Shown here in pieces: positions 28,727 through 38,695 of a stretch of DNA of 64,000 bases; the stretch's first letter is position 1; every line of letters begins with the position of its first letter. The notes beneath the pieces were generated by a model. It had not been told where the DNA came from, did no database searches, and saw only the letters and a list, made by a program, of their open reading frames with translations. The position numbers were made by a program, and so were the translations under genes. The stretch comes from Streptomyces spinosisporus (GTDB taxonomy: Bacteria > Actinomycetota > Actinomycetes > Streptomycetales > Streptomycetaceae): the NCBI RefSeq assembly GCF_022698145.1, contig NZ_JALDAX010000001.1, positions 992,001-1,056,000 on the forward strand, read 5' to 3'.

Positions 28727-29797
28727 TCAGTCGGGTGAGCGGAGGATTTCGTCCAGGTCGTAGCGCACCGGTTCGTCCAGTTGTGCGTAGGTGCAGCTCT
28801 GCGGGGTGCGGTCCGGGCGCCAGCGGCGGAAGCGGGCCGTGTGGCGAAAGCGGGCTCCGTTCTCCATGTGGTCGTAGGCCACTTCGGCCACCCGCTCGGG
28901 GCGCAGGGGCACCCAGGACAGGTCCTTCTTGCCCGACCAGCGGCTGGGCGCACCGGGCAGCCGGGCCGTCTCGTGCGCGGCCTCGTCGGCCCAGGCCGCC
29001 CACGGGTGCCCCGCCGCGTCCTCCATGCGCAGCGGCTCCAGCTCCTCGACCAGCTCGGCGCGCCGCTTCATCGCGAAGGCGGCGGACACCCCAACGTGCT
29101 GGAGGCGGCCATGGTCGTCGTAGAGGCCGAGGAGCAGCGAGCCCACGACCGGCCCGCTCTTGTGGAAGCGGTAGCCCGCGACCACGACGTCCGCCGTGCG
29201 CTCGTGCTTGATCTTGAACATGGCGCGCTGGTCCGGCAGATAGCGCAGGGTGAGCGGCTTGGCGATGACGCCGTCCAGGCCCGCCCCCTCGTACTGCTCG
29301 AACCAGCCCTGCGCCTCCTCGACATCGGTGGTCGCCGGCGCCAGATGGACGGGTGCGGTGACGCCCTGCAGCGCGCGGCTCAGCAGCGCCCGCCGGTCGG
29401 TCAGCTCCACGTCCAGCAGGGACTCGTCGGCAAGAGCCAGCAGATCGAAGGCGACGAAGGACGCCGGGGTCTTCTCGGCGAGCATCCGCACCCGGGAGTC
29501 GGCCGGGTGGATGCGCTCGGTGAGCGCGTCGAAGTCGAGCCGCCCCTCGCGGGCGATCACAATCTCGCCGTCGAGCACGCACCGCGTCGGCACCCGCTCC
29601 TTCAGCGCCTCCACCAGTTCGGGAAAATACCTGGTCAGCGGCTTGCCCGTACGGCTGCCCAGCTCGATCTCGGCCCCGTCGCGGAACACGATCGCCCGGA
29701 ACCCGTCCCACTTCGCCTCGTACTGCATGCCCGGAGGGATCTTCGCCACCGACTTGGCGAGCATCGGCTTCACGGGCGGCATCACCGGGAGATCCAT
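28727..29797 (-). CDS. ligC: ATP-dependent DNA ligase, LigC/LigD-ligase type
   Basis: A 356-residue ligase. The nucleotidyltransferase domain has the adenylated Lys29 in motif I (EAKWDGFR), motif III FVAFDLLAL, motif IV LDGVIAK and motif V FKIKHER. The OB-fold follows (SLLLGLYDDHGRLQHVG). There is no polymerase or phosphoesterase domain, so it corresponds to the stand-alone LigC form of bacterial end-joining. ATG 29797 is chosen over upstream GTGs because family members start just before PPVKPMLAK. It is divergent from a PrimPol gene across 74 bp. Confidence 0.9.
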   Translation of the reverse strand: MDLPVMPPVKPMLAKSVAKIPPGMQYEAKWDGFRAIVFRDGAEIELGSRTGKPLTRYFPELVEALKERVPTRCVLDGEIVIAREGRLDFDALTERIHPADSRVRMLAEKTPASFVAFDLLALADESLLDVELTDRRALLSRALQGVTAPVHLAPATTDVEEAQGWFEQYEGAGLDGVIAKPLTLRYLPDQRAMFKIKHERTADVVVAGYRFHKSGPVVGSLLLGLYDDHGRLQHVGVSAAFAMKRRAELVEELEPLRMEDAAGHPWAAWADEAAHETARLPGAPSRWSGKKDLSWVPLRPERVAEVAYDHMENGARFRHTARFRRWRPDRTPQSCTYAQLDEPVRYDLDEILRSPD

Positions 29798-29871
29798 GGT
29801 TCCGATTCTGCTCGCATACGTCACTTGTCGCCCGGTATGCGAGGTTCGCGAGGTGCGCCTACCGTGGCCGC

Positions 29872-30924
29872 ATGGGTGCAGCGGTGGAACTGGAGTCGGG
29901 TGGCCGCACGGTCCGGCTGTCCAGCCCGGACAAGATCTTCTTCCCGGAGCGCGGCTACACCAAGCTGGACCTCGCCCGCTACTACATCGCGGTCGGCCCC
30001 GGCATCCTGCGCGCCCTGCGCGACCGGCCCACCACCCTGGAGCGCTACCCGGAGGGGGTCACCGGCGAGTCCTTCTTCCAGAAGCGGGCGCCCAAGAACA
30101 TGCCCGACTGGATCCCGACCGCCCACATCACCTTCCCCAGCGGACGCAGCGCCGACGAGATGTGCCCCACCGAACCGGCCGCCGTCCTGTGGGCCGCCCA
30201 GTACGGCACGCTCACCTTCCACCCCTGGCCGGTGCGCCGCGACGACGTCGACAGCCCCGACGAACTGCGCATCGACCTCGACCCGCAGCCCGGCACCGAC
30301 TTCGACGACGCCGTCCACGCCGCCCATGAACTGCGCGCCGTCCTCGACGAGTTCGGCGGACTGCGCGGCTTCCCCAAGACCTCCGGCGGGCGCGGCCTGC
30401 ACGTCTTCGTACCGATCGAACCGCGCTGGACCTTCACCCAGGTCCGGCGGGCCGCCATCGCGGTGGGCCGGGAGCTGGAACGCAGGATGCCGGACCATGT
30501 GACGATCAAGTGGTGGAAGGAGGAGCGGGGCGAACGCATCTTCGTCGACTACAACCAGACGGCGCGCGACCGCACCATCGCCTCCGCCTACTCCGTACGC
30601 CCCCGCCCGCACGCCCCCGTCTCGGCGCCGCTGCGCTGGGAGGAGGTGGGCGTCGCCCGACCTGAGGACTTCGACATCGTGACCATGCCCGCGCGCTACG
30701 CCGAACTCGGCGACGTGCACGCGGACATGGACGACACGCGCTACTCCCTGGAGACCCTGCTCGAACTCGCCCGGAAGGACGAGCACGACCACGGGCTGGG
30801 GGATCTGCCGTACCCGCCCGAGTATCCGAAGATGCCGGGGGAGCCCAAGCGGGTACAGCCGAGCCGGGCGAAGAAGGGGGCGCCCCCGGCGAAGGCGCCC
30901 CCGGGGGACGCTACAACTCCTTGA
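29872..30924 (+). CDS. LigD-type polymerase/primase (PrimPol) protein
   Basis: A 350-residue stand-alone LigD-polymerase domain protein of the archaeo-eukaryotic primase fold. Metal ligands Asp135 and Asp137 are in LRIDLDPQPG and the third Asp226 in FVDYNQTARDRT; FPKTSGGRGLHVFVPI is the nucleotide site. It fills or extends ends, preferring ribonucleotides, during non-homologous end joining. It starts 6 nt after TACCGT, suggesting a leaderless message. Its last 14 bp overlap the 3' end of the convergent secreted protein gene. No ku gene is in the window. Confidence 0.9.
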   Translation: MGAAVELESGGRTVRLSSPDKIFFPERGYTKLDLARYYIAVGPGILRALRDRPTTLERYPEGVTGESFFQKRAPKNMPDWIPTAHITFPSGRSADEMCPTEPAAVLWAAQYGTLTFHPWPVRRDDVDSPDELRIDLDPQPGTDFDDAVHAAHELRAVLDEFGGLRGFPKTSGGRGLHVFVPIEPRWTFTQVRRAAIAVGRELERRMPDHVTIKWWKEERGERIFVDYNQTARDRTIASAYSVRPRPHAPVSAPLRWEEVGVARPEDFDIVTMPARYAELGDVHADMDDTRYSLETLLELARKDEHDHGLGDLPYPPEYPKMPGEPKRVQPSRAKKGAPPAKAPPGDATTP

Positions 30925-33115
30925 TCCGGACGTCCCGGAAGGACACCACGTCCGACGTGCTGTGCACCTGCAGTCCGACATAGCCGGAGGCGAAGCGCCG
31001 TCCGTCCGTGCCCGGGTCGTCCGAGCGCGGCGGCTCGAAGACCTGGCCGCCGATGTTGTCGAACTCGTTGATCAGCACGCCGTTGCGGTAGACCGAGTAG
31101 TGCTGGCCGACCACGCGGATCTCGTAGTCGTTCCAGGTGCCCTTCTGCGTGACACCGGCACCCGCGAGCCCGACGCGGTCGAAGCCGTAGATCGAGCCCG
31201 TCTTGTACATGTCGCCGGAGGGCGAGTCGAACACCTGGATCTCGTGCCCGAACTTGATGGCGGCCCACTCCGGGCGCGGCTCCTCGGGGTGGTCGTGGAT
31301 CCACGGGAAGCGCACGAACACACCGGAGTTGGCGTTGCCCGTGCCCGGAGCGTCGTCACGCCACTGCAGCTTCAGCGAGAAGTCGCCGTACTTGCGCTGC
31401 GGATACCACAGCATGCCCAGGCCGTCCTTGGTGGTGCCGCTGGTGATCGAGCCGTCCGCGTTGAGCGCGAACGAACCGCCGCCCACCTGCTCCCACTTGG
31501 CGAGGGACTCGGCGGTGCCGTCGAAGATCGTCCGGTAGCCCTGGGTCTGTCCGGGTTCACCGATCCCGGACTGGCGGGCGGCCTTCTGGATCGCCTTGAC
31601 CTCGCGCCGGTCGACGACTCCTTCGTCGCGCAGCTTGTCGAGGACCGTCCTGACGTGCTTCAGGAACAGCGCGTGGGACGTCCACTCCTTCTCGTCCTCG
31701 ATCAACTCGTTGATACGGCACCGGTTGTTGGTGACCCGGTTCGGCACACCCGTGTCGACCGTGCCGACGATGACGGTCAACCGCTCGTCGTACTCAGGGC
31801 AGTTGGGCGCGGGCACCCCGCCACCGGCCACCACCGTGAAGCTCGCGGTCCGCGACTCGGAGGTGTTGCCCGCCTTGTCGCTCGCCCGGTACGCCACGGT
31901 GTGGCTGCCGGTGCGGTCGACGGTCACGGCGGCGGTGTAGGCGAGGTACGGGCCGCCGTCGAGGGAGTACTCGATCCGGTCGACGCCCGAACCGCCCTCG
32001 TCCGCCGCGCTCACGGTGACCTTGGCGTTGCCGACGTACGCCCCGTCCGAGTTGCGCGTGCCGTCGACGCTGACACCCGTCACCGGCGGGGTGGTGTCCT
32101 GCGCGGGCGGCGAGACGACCGTGAACTCCACGCTCTTCTCGGCGGCCGTGTTGCCCGCCTTGTCGGTGGCCCGGTAGTGCACGGTGTGCGTGCCGACCTG
32201 ATGCACCATCACGGGCGCGGTGTACGGCTGCCAGGCGCCGGAGTCGACCGCGTACTCGATGGTGTTGACCCCGGAGCCGGTGTCGGACGCGGTGACGGTG
32301 ACCGTGGCCATGTCGAGGTAGTTCCCCTCGGCGTCCTTGTCCCCGCTGACCGTCGCCGAGGTGTCCGGCGGTGTCGTGTCGTCCGTCGGCGGTGCGACGA
32401 CCGTGAACGACACGCTCTTCTCGGCCGCCGTGTTGCCCGCCTTGTCGGTGGCCCGGTAGCGGACCGTGTGGTCCCCGACCTGGTCGACCACGACCGGCGC
32501 GGTGTACGGCTGCCAGGCGCCGTCGTCCCCGATCGCGTACTCGATCTTGTCGACACCGGAGCCGCCCGTGTCGGTCGCCGTGATCGCCACGCTCGCCGAA
32601 CCGACGTACTGGCCCTGCGAGTTCTGCGTGCCGTTCACGGCCGCCGAGGTCTCCGGCGCGGTGGTGTCCTCGCCGCCGCCCTCGGTCACCGTCAGGATGC
32701 CCTGCATCTGCCCGTGGCCGGGGATCGTGCAGTGGTAGAAGTACCGGCCCGGGGTGAGCGTCACCTCGGCGGTGTGCCGGCCGCCCTGGTCGTCGTTGGG
32801 GTTGGCGAGGATGTTCAGCTCGACGTCGCTGTTGAACTCCGGGTCCGAGGTCACGAACGTCAGCGTGTGCGGCATGCCCATCGTGTTGCCGGTGGCCACG
32901 CTGTTCTCGAAGACGATCGTCGCCTGGCCCGCCACCGCCGTGGTGGGCGCGGACGCGTACTTGGTGATGTCGTCACCCGCGGTCCAGGTCAGGACCTGCT
33001 CGGCGGCCGCCTCGGGTGCGGGTTGCGCACCGGCCGTCGTCGTCTGCAGGCCCAGCATCATCAGTACGGCGGCCAGCAGCGCCGTCAGGAGTCTTCGTTG
33101 CCGCAGTTGCCGCAT
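30911..33115 (-). CDS. secreted cupredoxin / Ig-like repeats / DUF1080 protein
   Basis: A 734-residue exported protein. Signal peptide to about residue 30 (TTTAGA|QPAP). Residues 40-145 are a cupredoxin with a complete type-1 copper site: His83 (MPHTL), Cys129 (YHC), His134 and Met137 (GHGQM). Residues 150-430 hold three about 90-residue repeats of the OmpL47/Ig-like kind (each starting DTTxPxT, with DKAGNT). A Cys-bearing linker leads to a C-terminal DUF1080 domain (530-734), the 3-keto-disaccharide hydrolase fold. ATG 33115 shares one base with the upstream stop codon, so the two genes are an operon. Confidence 0.85.
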   Translation of the reverse strand: MRQLRQRRLLTALLAAVLMMLGLQTTTAGAQPAPEAAAEQVLTWTAGDDITKYASAPTTAVAGQATIVFENSVATGNTMGMPHTLTFVTSDPEFNSDVELNILANPNDDQGGRHTAEVTLTPGRYFYHCTIPGHGQMQGILTVTEGGGEDTTAPETSAAVNGTQNSQGQYVGSASVAITATDTGGSGVDKIEYAIGDDGAWQPYTAPVVVDQVGDHTVRYRATDKAGNTAAEKSVSFTVVAPPTDDTTPPDTSATVSGDKDAEGNYLDMATVTVTASDTGSGVNTIEYAVDSGAWQPYTAPVMVHQVGTHTVHYRATDKAGNTAAEKSVEFTVVSPPAQDTTPPVTGVSVDGTRNSDGAYVGNAKVTVSAADEGGSGVDRIEYSLDGGPYLAYTAAVTVDRTGSHTVAYRASDKAGNTSESRTASFTVVAGGGVPAPNCPEYDERLTVIVGTVDTGVPNRVTNNRCRINELIEDEKEWTSHALFLKHVRTVLDKLRDEGVVDRREVKAIQKAARQSGIGEPGQTQGYRTIFDGTAESLAKWEQVGGGSFALNADGSITSGTTKDGLGMLWYPQRKYGDFSLKLQWRDDAPGTGNANSGVFVRFPWIHDHPEEPRPEWAAIKFGHEIQVFDSPSGDMYKTGSIYGFDRVGLAGAGVTQKGTWNDYEIRVVGQHYSVYRNGVLINEFDNIGGQVFEPPRSDDPGTDGRRFASGYVGLQVHSTSDVVSFRDVRIKEL

Positions 33116-35601
33116 CACTGCCCTCCCCTCGCCAGTTGATCGGCGGCCGGGGTCGGCCCGCCGCCGGTGTAAGTGACCCGCCACAGCGCCGACTTGGCGT
33201 CCGAGGTGAAGAAGCCGCGGCCGTAGTCGAGGACGTACAGCGCCCCGTCCGGGCCGAACTTCCAGTCCATGAGGTTCTTGATGCCGTCGTTGCCGATCGG
33301 CACGATCTTCTTCAACGACTCCGAGTGGACCGGCAGTCCGCCGTCCCCGTGGGTCTTGGGGTCGGTGAGCACCGCGTTGCGCGGCTGGTCGGCGTCGTAG
33401 AAGTCACCGACGAACCACTTGCCGTCCCAGTACGAGGGCCACTTGGTCTCGCTGGTGTTCGCCGGGTCGTAGCGGTAGACCGGCCCGTCCATCGCGGCCT
33501 GGCCGCCGCCCTTGAGCCAGGGCAGCAGATAGGTGGCCTCCTCCTGCTTGTACGAGGGGATGCCGTTCGCGTCGCGCGGGTAGTCCGGGGCGCCGCCCTG
33601 CGGCGAGTACCAGATGTTGTTCCCGGTCGCCGGCGGGAGGTTGACCAGGCCGTCGTTGTTCGGCGACTCGTTCTTCGGGTGGTCGCAGTCGTACCAGCCC
33701 AGCGGCTTGCTGGGGTCCGGCAGATTGCGGTCGCGGTAGGGCTGCTTGTTGCCCATGCAGTACGGCCAACCGCGGTTGCTCGCCTTGGTGATGACGGCGA
33801 ACGTGTCGTACTTGGCCGGACCCCAGGTCGTCGACGGGGCGCCCGCGTCCGGGCCGACCCAGCCGGCGTAGAGGGTGTCCGTCTTCTTGTCGACGGAGAT
33901 CCGCGCGGGGTTCCTGACCCCCATCACATAGATCTCGCCGCGCGTCTTGCCGCCGCCCTCGTCGGTCTCCTTGCCGGTGAAGAGATTGCCCTCGGGGAGC
34001 GTGTACGTCCCGTCCGGCTCCGGATGGATGCGCAGGATCTTGCCGTTGAGGTTGTTGGTGTTGCCGGCGGTGCGGCGCGCGTCCGCGAAGGAGACGCCCT
34101 TGTAGTTCGGCTGCGGATTGTTGCCGGAGTAACCGTCGCTGAATCCGCTGGAGTTGTTGTCGCCGGTCGCGATGTACAGGTTGCCCTTGGAGTCCCAGGC
34201 CATCCCGCCGCCCGCGTGGCAGCAACTGTGCACCTGCACCGGCCACTTGAGCAGCACCTTCTCGCTGCTCAGGTCCAGCTTGTTGGTGGCGAGGTCGAGC
34301 GTGAAGCGGGAGACGCGCCGCTCGGCCATCTGCGTGTCGCGGTTGAGCTGCGAGTGCGGCGTGTAGTGCAGATACACCCAGCCGTTCTGCTCGAAGCCCG
34401 GGTCCAGCTCGATGCCGAGCAGGCCCTCCTCGACCTTGACCAGCTCGTCGCCGCCGCCCTTGTTGCCGAAGATCGTCAACTCGCCCGCCAGCGTGACCTT
34501 CTTGGTCTTCGGGTCGTAGACATGGATCTGCCCCTTGCCCTTGCCGACGTCCGGGTTGTTCCAGTCGGTGATCACGGGCTGGGAGGCGTCCGCGCCGCCG
34601 CGGCCGATGTAGAGCACCCGCCCGTCGGGGGCGGTGACCAGGCCGTGCGGCTCGCCGATCTGGTCGTTCTGCCCCGGCTGGTTGGGCTGGGTGAGGCGCT
34701 CCGCCTTGTAGTTGGCGTCGATCGTCGCCTTGCAGTCCGCCTGCACCAGACGGGTCGTCCACAGCAGGGCGCCGCGCAGATGGTCGCGGAAGTCCGTCTC
34801 GTCGTACGAGGAGACCGTGCCGCCCATGCCGGTGTAGAAGGAGCGCCCGCCGTCGTAGTCACGGCACCAACTCACCGGGTGGTCCCAGCCGTTGGCACTG
34901 GCGCCCGGCTTGTACGTCGACTCGCGCACGCGTGCCACGGTGTGCACGTCGCCCGAGGGGTTCTCGACCCAGTTGAACCACTGGTCGGGCCGCTTCCACT
35001 GCAGCGGCAGGTCCTTGGTCGCCGGGTGCTGCCGGTCGCCGACCTCAACTACCGCGCGCTGCACGGCGGTCGGGCTGGAGGGGGCGGGCCGGGCGCCGAC
35101 CAGACCGGTGAACCAGTCCGAGTACGGCTCGGCGCGCGCCGCGTCATGGATGCCGACGAAACCGCCGCCCGCCTCCATATAGGCCTCGAGGCCCGCCTCC
35201 TGCTCGGGATCGAGGACGTCGCCCCCGCCCGTCAGGAACACGATCGCGTTGTAGCGCCCCAGCTTCTTCTCATTGGTGAACACCGAGGCGTTGTCCGAGG
35301 CCTCGACCGTGAACCGCTGGTTCGCGGGCCCTGTCTGGCCGATCCGTTCGATCGCCTCGATACCGGCGTTCACGACCGGCGACTCGTCCCCGGCCGCGGC
35401 GGAACCGTAGAAGATCAGCACCCGTACATTCGCGCCGCCCGGAGGCGACTTGACGGACATCGTTGTCGAAGACGGTAGGGGGGCCGGGCCGGCGTGCGCG
35501 ACCGGCCCCGACAGCAGTCCGGCACCCAGCACCCCCGCCGACACGGTCGCCACCCAGGTCCGTCTTCTCGCGCTTCTTGTGCTCAACCCTCGTAAGTGCA
35601 T
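33115..35601 (-). CDS. secreted ThuA-like / glucose-sorbosone dehydrogenase fusion
   Basis: An 828-residue exported protein. A signal peptide with a twin-Arg-like start (RSARRRTWVATVSAG) ends at AHA. Residues 50-280 are a ThuA-like (class I amidotransferase-like) domain (VRVLIFYGSAAAGDESPVVN; GGGFVGIHDAAR). Residues 310-820 form a six-bladed glucose/sorbosone-dehydrogenase propeller (GEPHGLVTAPDGRVLYIGRG; GLLGIELDPGFEQNGWVYLH; CCHAGGGMAWDSKGNLYIAT; GEIYVMGVRNPARIS). Such propellers use PQQ or related cofactors and hand electrons to copper or cytochrome partners. GAGGAGG precedes ATG 35601. Confidence 0.87.
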   Translation of the reverse strand: MHLRGLSTRSARRRTWVATVSAGVLGAGLLSGPVAHAGPAPLPSSTTMSVKSPPGGANVRVLIFYGSAAAGDESPVVNAGIEAIERIGQTGPANQRFTVEASDNASVFTNEKKLGRYNAIVFLTGGGDVLDPEQEAGLEAYMEAGGGFVGIHDAARAEPYSDWFTGLVGARPAPSSPTAVQRAVVEVGDRQHPATKDLPLQWKRPDQWFNWVENPSGDVHTVARVRESTYKPGASANGWDHPVSWCRDYDGGRSFYTGMGGTVSSYDETDFRDHLRGALLWTTRLVQADCKATIDANYKAERLTQPNQPGQNDQIGEPHGLVTAPDGRVLYIGRGGADASQPVITDWNNPDVGKGKGQIHVYDPKTKKVTLAGELTIFGNKGGGDELVKVEEGLLGIELDPGFEQNGWVYLHYTPHSQLNRDTQMAERRVSRFTLDLATNKLDLSSEKVLLKWPVQVHSCCHAGGGMAWDSKGNLYIATGDNNSSGFSDGYSGNNPQPNYKGVSFADARRTAGNTNNLNGKILRIHPEPDGTYTLPEGNLFTGKETDEGGGKTRGEIYVMGVRNPARISVDKKTDTLYAGWVGPDAGAPSTTWGPAKYDTFAVITKASNRGWPYCMGNKQPYRDRNLPDPSKPLGWYDCDHPKNESPNNDGLVNLPPATGNNIWYSPQGGAPDYPRDANGIPSYKQEEATYLLPWLKGGGQAAMDGPVYRYDPANTSETKWPSYWDGKWFVGDFYDADQPRNAVLTDPKTHGDGGLPVHSESLKKIVPIGNDGIKNLMDWKFGPDGALYVLDYGRGFFTSDAKSALWRVTYTGGGPTPAADQLARGGQ

Positions 35602-35699
35602 GGGCACCTCCTCGGTCACAGCAACAACGCCAAGGAAGCTAGACCCCTTTGCGTGACTCGCCAATACCTATGACCGCAATGGCACGAACTTTGTCCTGA

Positions 35700-36737
<1,038 letters not shown>

Positions 36738-36817
36738 CCGCGGCCCCTGTGAGCGCTCTCACCTCCCCGCCCGCCCGGAGTTATCCTGATCGGCACCCGC
36801 CGATGAGGAGCCCCGAA

Positions 36818-37855
36818 GTGACCGACACAGCGCCACGCCCCACGCTGGAGGCCGTGGCCGCCCGCGCGGGGGTGTCCAGGGCGACCGCCTCCCGGGTGGT
36901 CAACGGCGGGGACGGGGTGCGCGAGCCCCTGGTGGCCAGGGTCCGGCGCGCGGTGGAGGAACTGGGGTACGTGCCGAACCAGGCCGCGCGGAGCCTGGTG
37001 ACCAAGCGGCACGACGCCGTCGCCGTGGTCATCGCCGAACCCGAGGCCCGCGTCTTCGCCGACCCCTTCTTCGCACTCCAACTGCGCGGCATCAGCAAGG
37101 AGTTGACGGCCCACGACAACCAGCTCGTGCTGCTGCTCATCGAGGGCCGCGACGACCACGCCCGCGTGGGCCGCTATCTCGCCGGCGGCCATGTCGACGG
37201 CGCTCTCGTCTTCTCCCTGCACCTCGACGACCCACTCCCCGGACTCATCCAGCACGCCGGGGTGCCGACCGTGTTCGGCGGCAGGCCCGGCTGGAGCGAC
37301 GGCCACAGCGAAGCCCTCTACGTCGACTGCGACAACCGCGAAGGGGCCCGCGAGGCCGTACGCCACCTCACCGGCCTCGGCCGCACCCGCATCGCGCACA
37401 TCACCGGCCCGCTCGACCAGACCTCCGCGGCGGACCGGCTCGACGGCTACCGGGACATGATGGCCGACGCCGATCCACGGCTGGTCGTCGAGAGCGACTT
37501 CACCCCGGCGGGCGGTGAGCGGGCGATGCGTGAGCTCCTCGAACGCCGGCCCGACCTGGACGCTGTGTTCGCCGCCAACGACCTCACCGCCGCAGGCGCC
37601 CTGCGGGTGCTGCGCGAGAGCGGACGGCGGGTGCCCGAGGACGTCGCCGTGATCGGCTTCGACGATGTGCTGCCGGTCGCCGAGCAGACCGATCCGCCGC
37701 TGACGACGGTCCGTCAGGACATCGAGGAGATGGGCCGGTTGATGGCCCGGCTGCTGCTGCGCCGGCTCGGGCACCGGGGCGTGGCCGAGGACGCCGAGGG
37801 CGCGCCGTCCAGCGTGGTGCTGCCGACGACACTGGTACGCCGCGCCTCCGCGTGA
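36818..37855 (+). CDS. LacI-family transcriptional regulator
   Basis: A 345-residue regulator: HTH TLEAVAARAGVSRATASRVV (residues 8-27), hinge helix PNQAARSLV, then a periplasmic-binding-like sensor domain (VFAANDLTAAGALRVL, VAVIGFDD). GTG 36818 with GAGGAG 7 nt upstream is preferred over ATG 36803. Members of this family usually sense sugars. It follows the laccase by 80 bp and could control the laccase and the sugar-oxidation operon, which is inference. Confidence 0.88.
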   Translation: MTDTAPRPTLEAVAARAGVSRATASRVVNGGDGVREPLVARVRRAVEELGYVPNQAARSLVTKRHDAVAVVIAEPEARVFADPFFALQLRGISKELTAHDNQLVLLLIEGRDDHARVGRYLAGGHVDGALVFSLHLDDPLPGLIQHAGVPTVFGGRPGWSDGHSEALYVDCDNREGAREAVRHLTGLGRTRIAHITGPLDQTSAADRLDGYRDMMADADPRLVVESDFTPAGGERAMRELLERRPDLDAVFAANDLTAAGALRVLRESGRRVPEDVAVIGFDDVLPVAEQTDPPLTTVRQDIEEMGRLMARLLLRRLGHRGVAEDAEGAPSSVVLPTTLVRRASA

Positions 37856-37909
37856 GCACTCCGCCCGCCGAGCCGGAAAGGTCCGGGGGTGCTGCTTCGA
37901 CGACTGCTG

Positions 37910-38695
37910 CTAAGTCTGCTGCGGTGCGCTCTTGATGACGGCGAAGCGGGCGCCGTAGGGGTCGGTGAGCCTGGCGATGCGGCCGACGCCCTCGACGTCG
38001 GTGGCCGGGACGCGGACCTGCCCGCCGAGCCGCTGTGCCTCGGCGACCGTGGCATCGGTGTCGGTGACCTCGAAGTACGGCAGCCAGTACGCGCTGTCCT
38101 CCGCCGGGTCGTCGGCCAGGTCGACGACGCCGCCGAACATGGCGTCCTCACCGGCGCCCGCGGGGTTGAGGCAGGTGTACGTGCCGCCGGGGAAGGGCAC
38201 CGCGGAGGTCTCCAGGCCCAGGGTCTCGTGGTAGAACCACGCGGCCGCCGGGATGTCCGGGGTGTACAGCTCGACCCAGCACAGGGCGCCCGTCTCGTTG
38301 GCCTTGTCGACACCCTTGGTCCGGCCCGGCTGCCAGATGCCGAACGACACGCCCGCCTTGTCGGCGAGGATCGCCATGTGGCCCTCGCCCATCACGTCCA
38401 TGGGCTGCATGAGCACGCTGCCGTGCGCCTGCTCCGCGGCCTTCGCGGTGGCCTCGGCGTCCGCGCTCTGGAAGTACACCGTCCAGGAGGGCGGGCCCTG
38501 CTCGGGGGTGGTCTGCATGCCGCCGGCCACGGTCTTCCCGTCCAGCTGGAAGAAGCCGTAACCGCCGGCATCCGGGCCCGCCGACTGGAACCGCCAGCCG
38601 AAGAGACCGCCGTAGAAGGTGGTGGCGCCCTCGATGTCGGAGGTGCCGACATCGATCCAGTTCGGAGCGCCGTTGACGAAACGGGTGGTGAGCAT
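37910..38695 (-). CDS. VOC-family protein with two glyoxalase domains
   Basis: A 261-residue protein made of two tandem VOC domains: GAPNWIDVGTSDIEGATTFY at the start and GALCWVELYTPDIPAAAWFY at about residue 136. This two-domain form is common in Streptomyces; its substrate is unknown, and roles in resistance or small-molecule binding have been proposed. GAGGAGGG precedes ATG 38695. The frame remains open for another 100 codons upstream through a 33-bp repeat array, which is not credible coding sequence. Confidence 0.85.
   Translation of the reverse strand: MLTTRFVNGAPNWIDVGTSDIEGATTFYGGLFGWRFQSAGPDAGGYGFFQLDGKTVAGGMQTTPEQGPPSWTVYFQSADAEATAKAAEQAHGSVLMQPMDVMGEGHMAILADKAGVSFGIWQPGRTKGVDKANETGALCWVELYTPDIPAAAWFYHETLGLETSAVPFPGGTYTCLNPAGAGEDAMFGGVVDLADDPAEDSAYWLPYFEVTDTDATVAEAQRLGGQVRVPATDVEGVGRIARLTDPYGARFAVIKSAPQQT

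Noticed and set aside
28510..28953. A 147-residue minus-strand open frame ending in ligase-like residues
   Set aside because: It joins an out-of-frame piece of the real ligase to the ligase remnant; no start signal and no domain beyond the final 26 residues.
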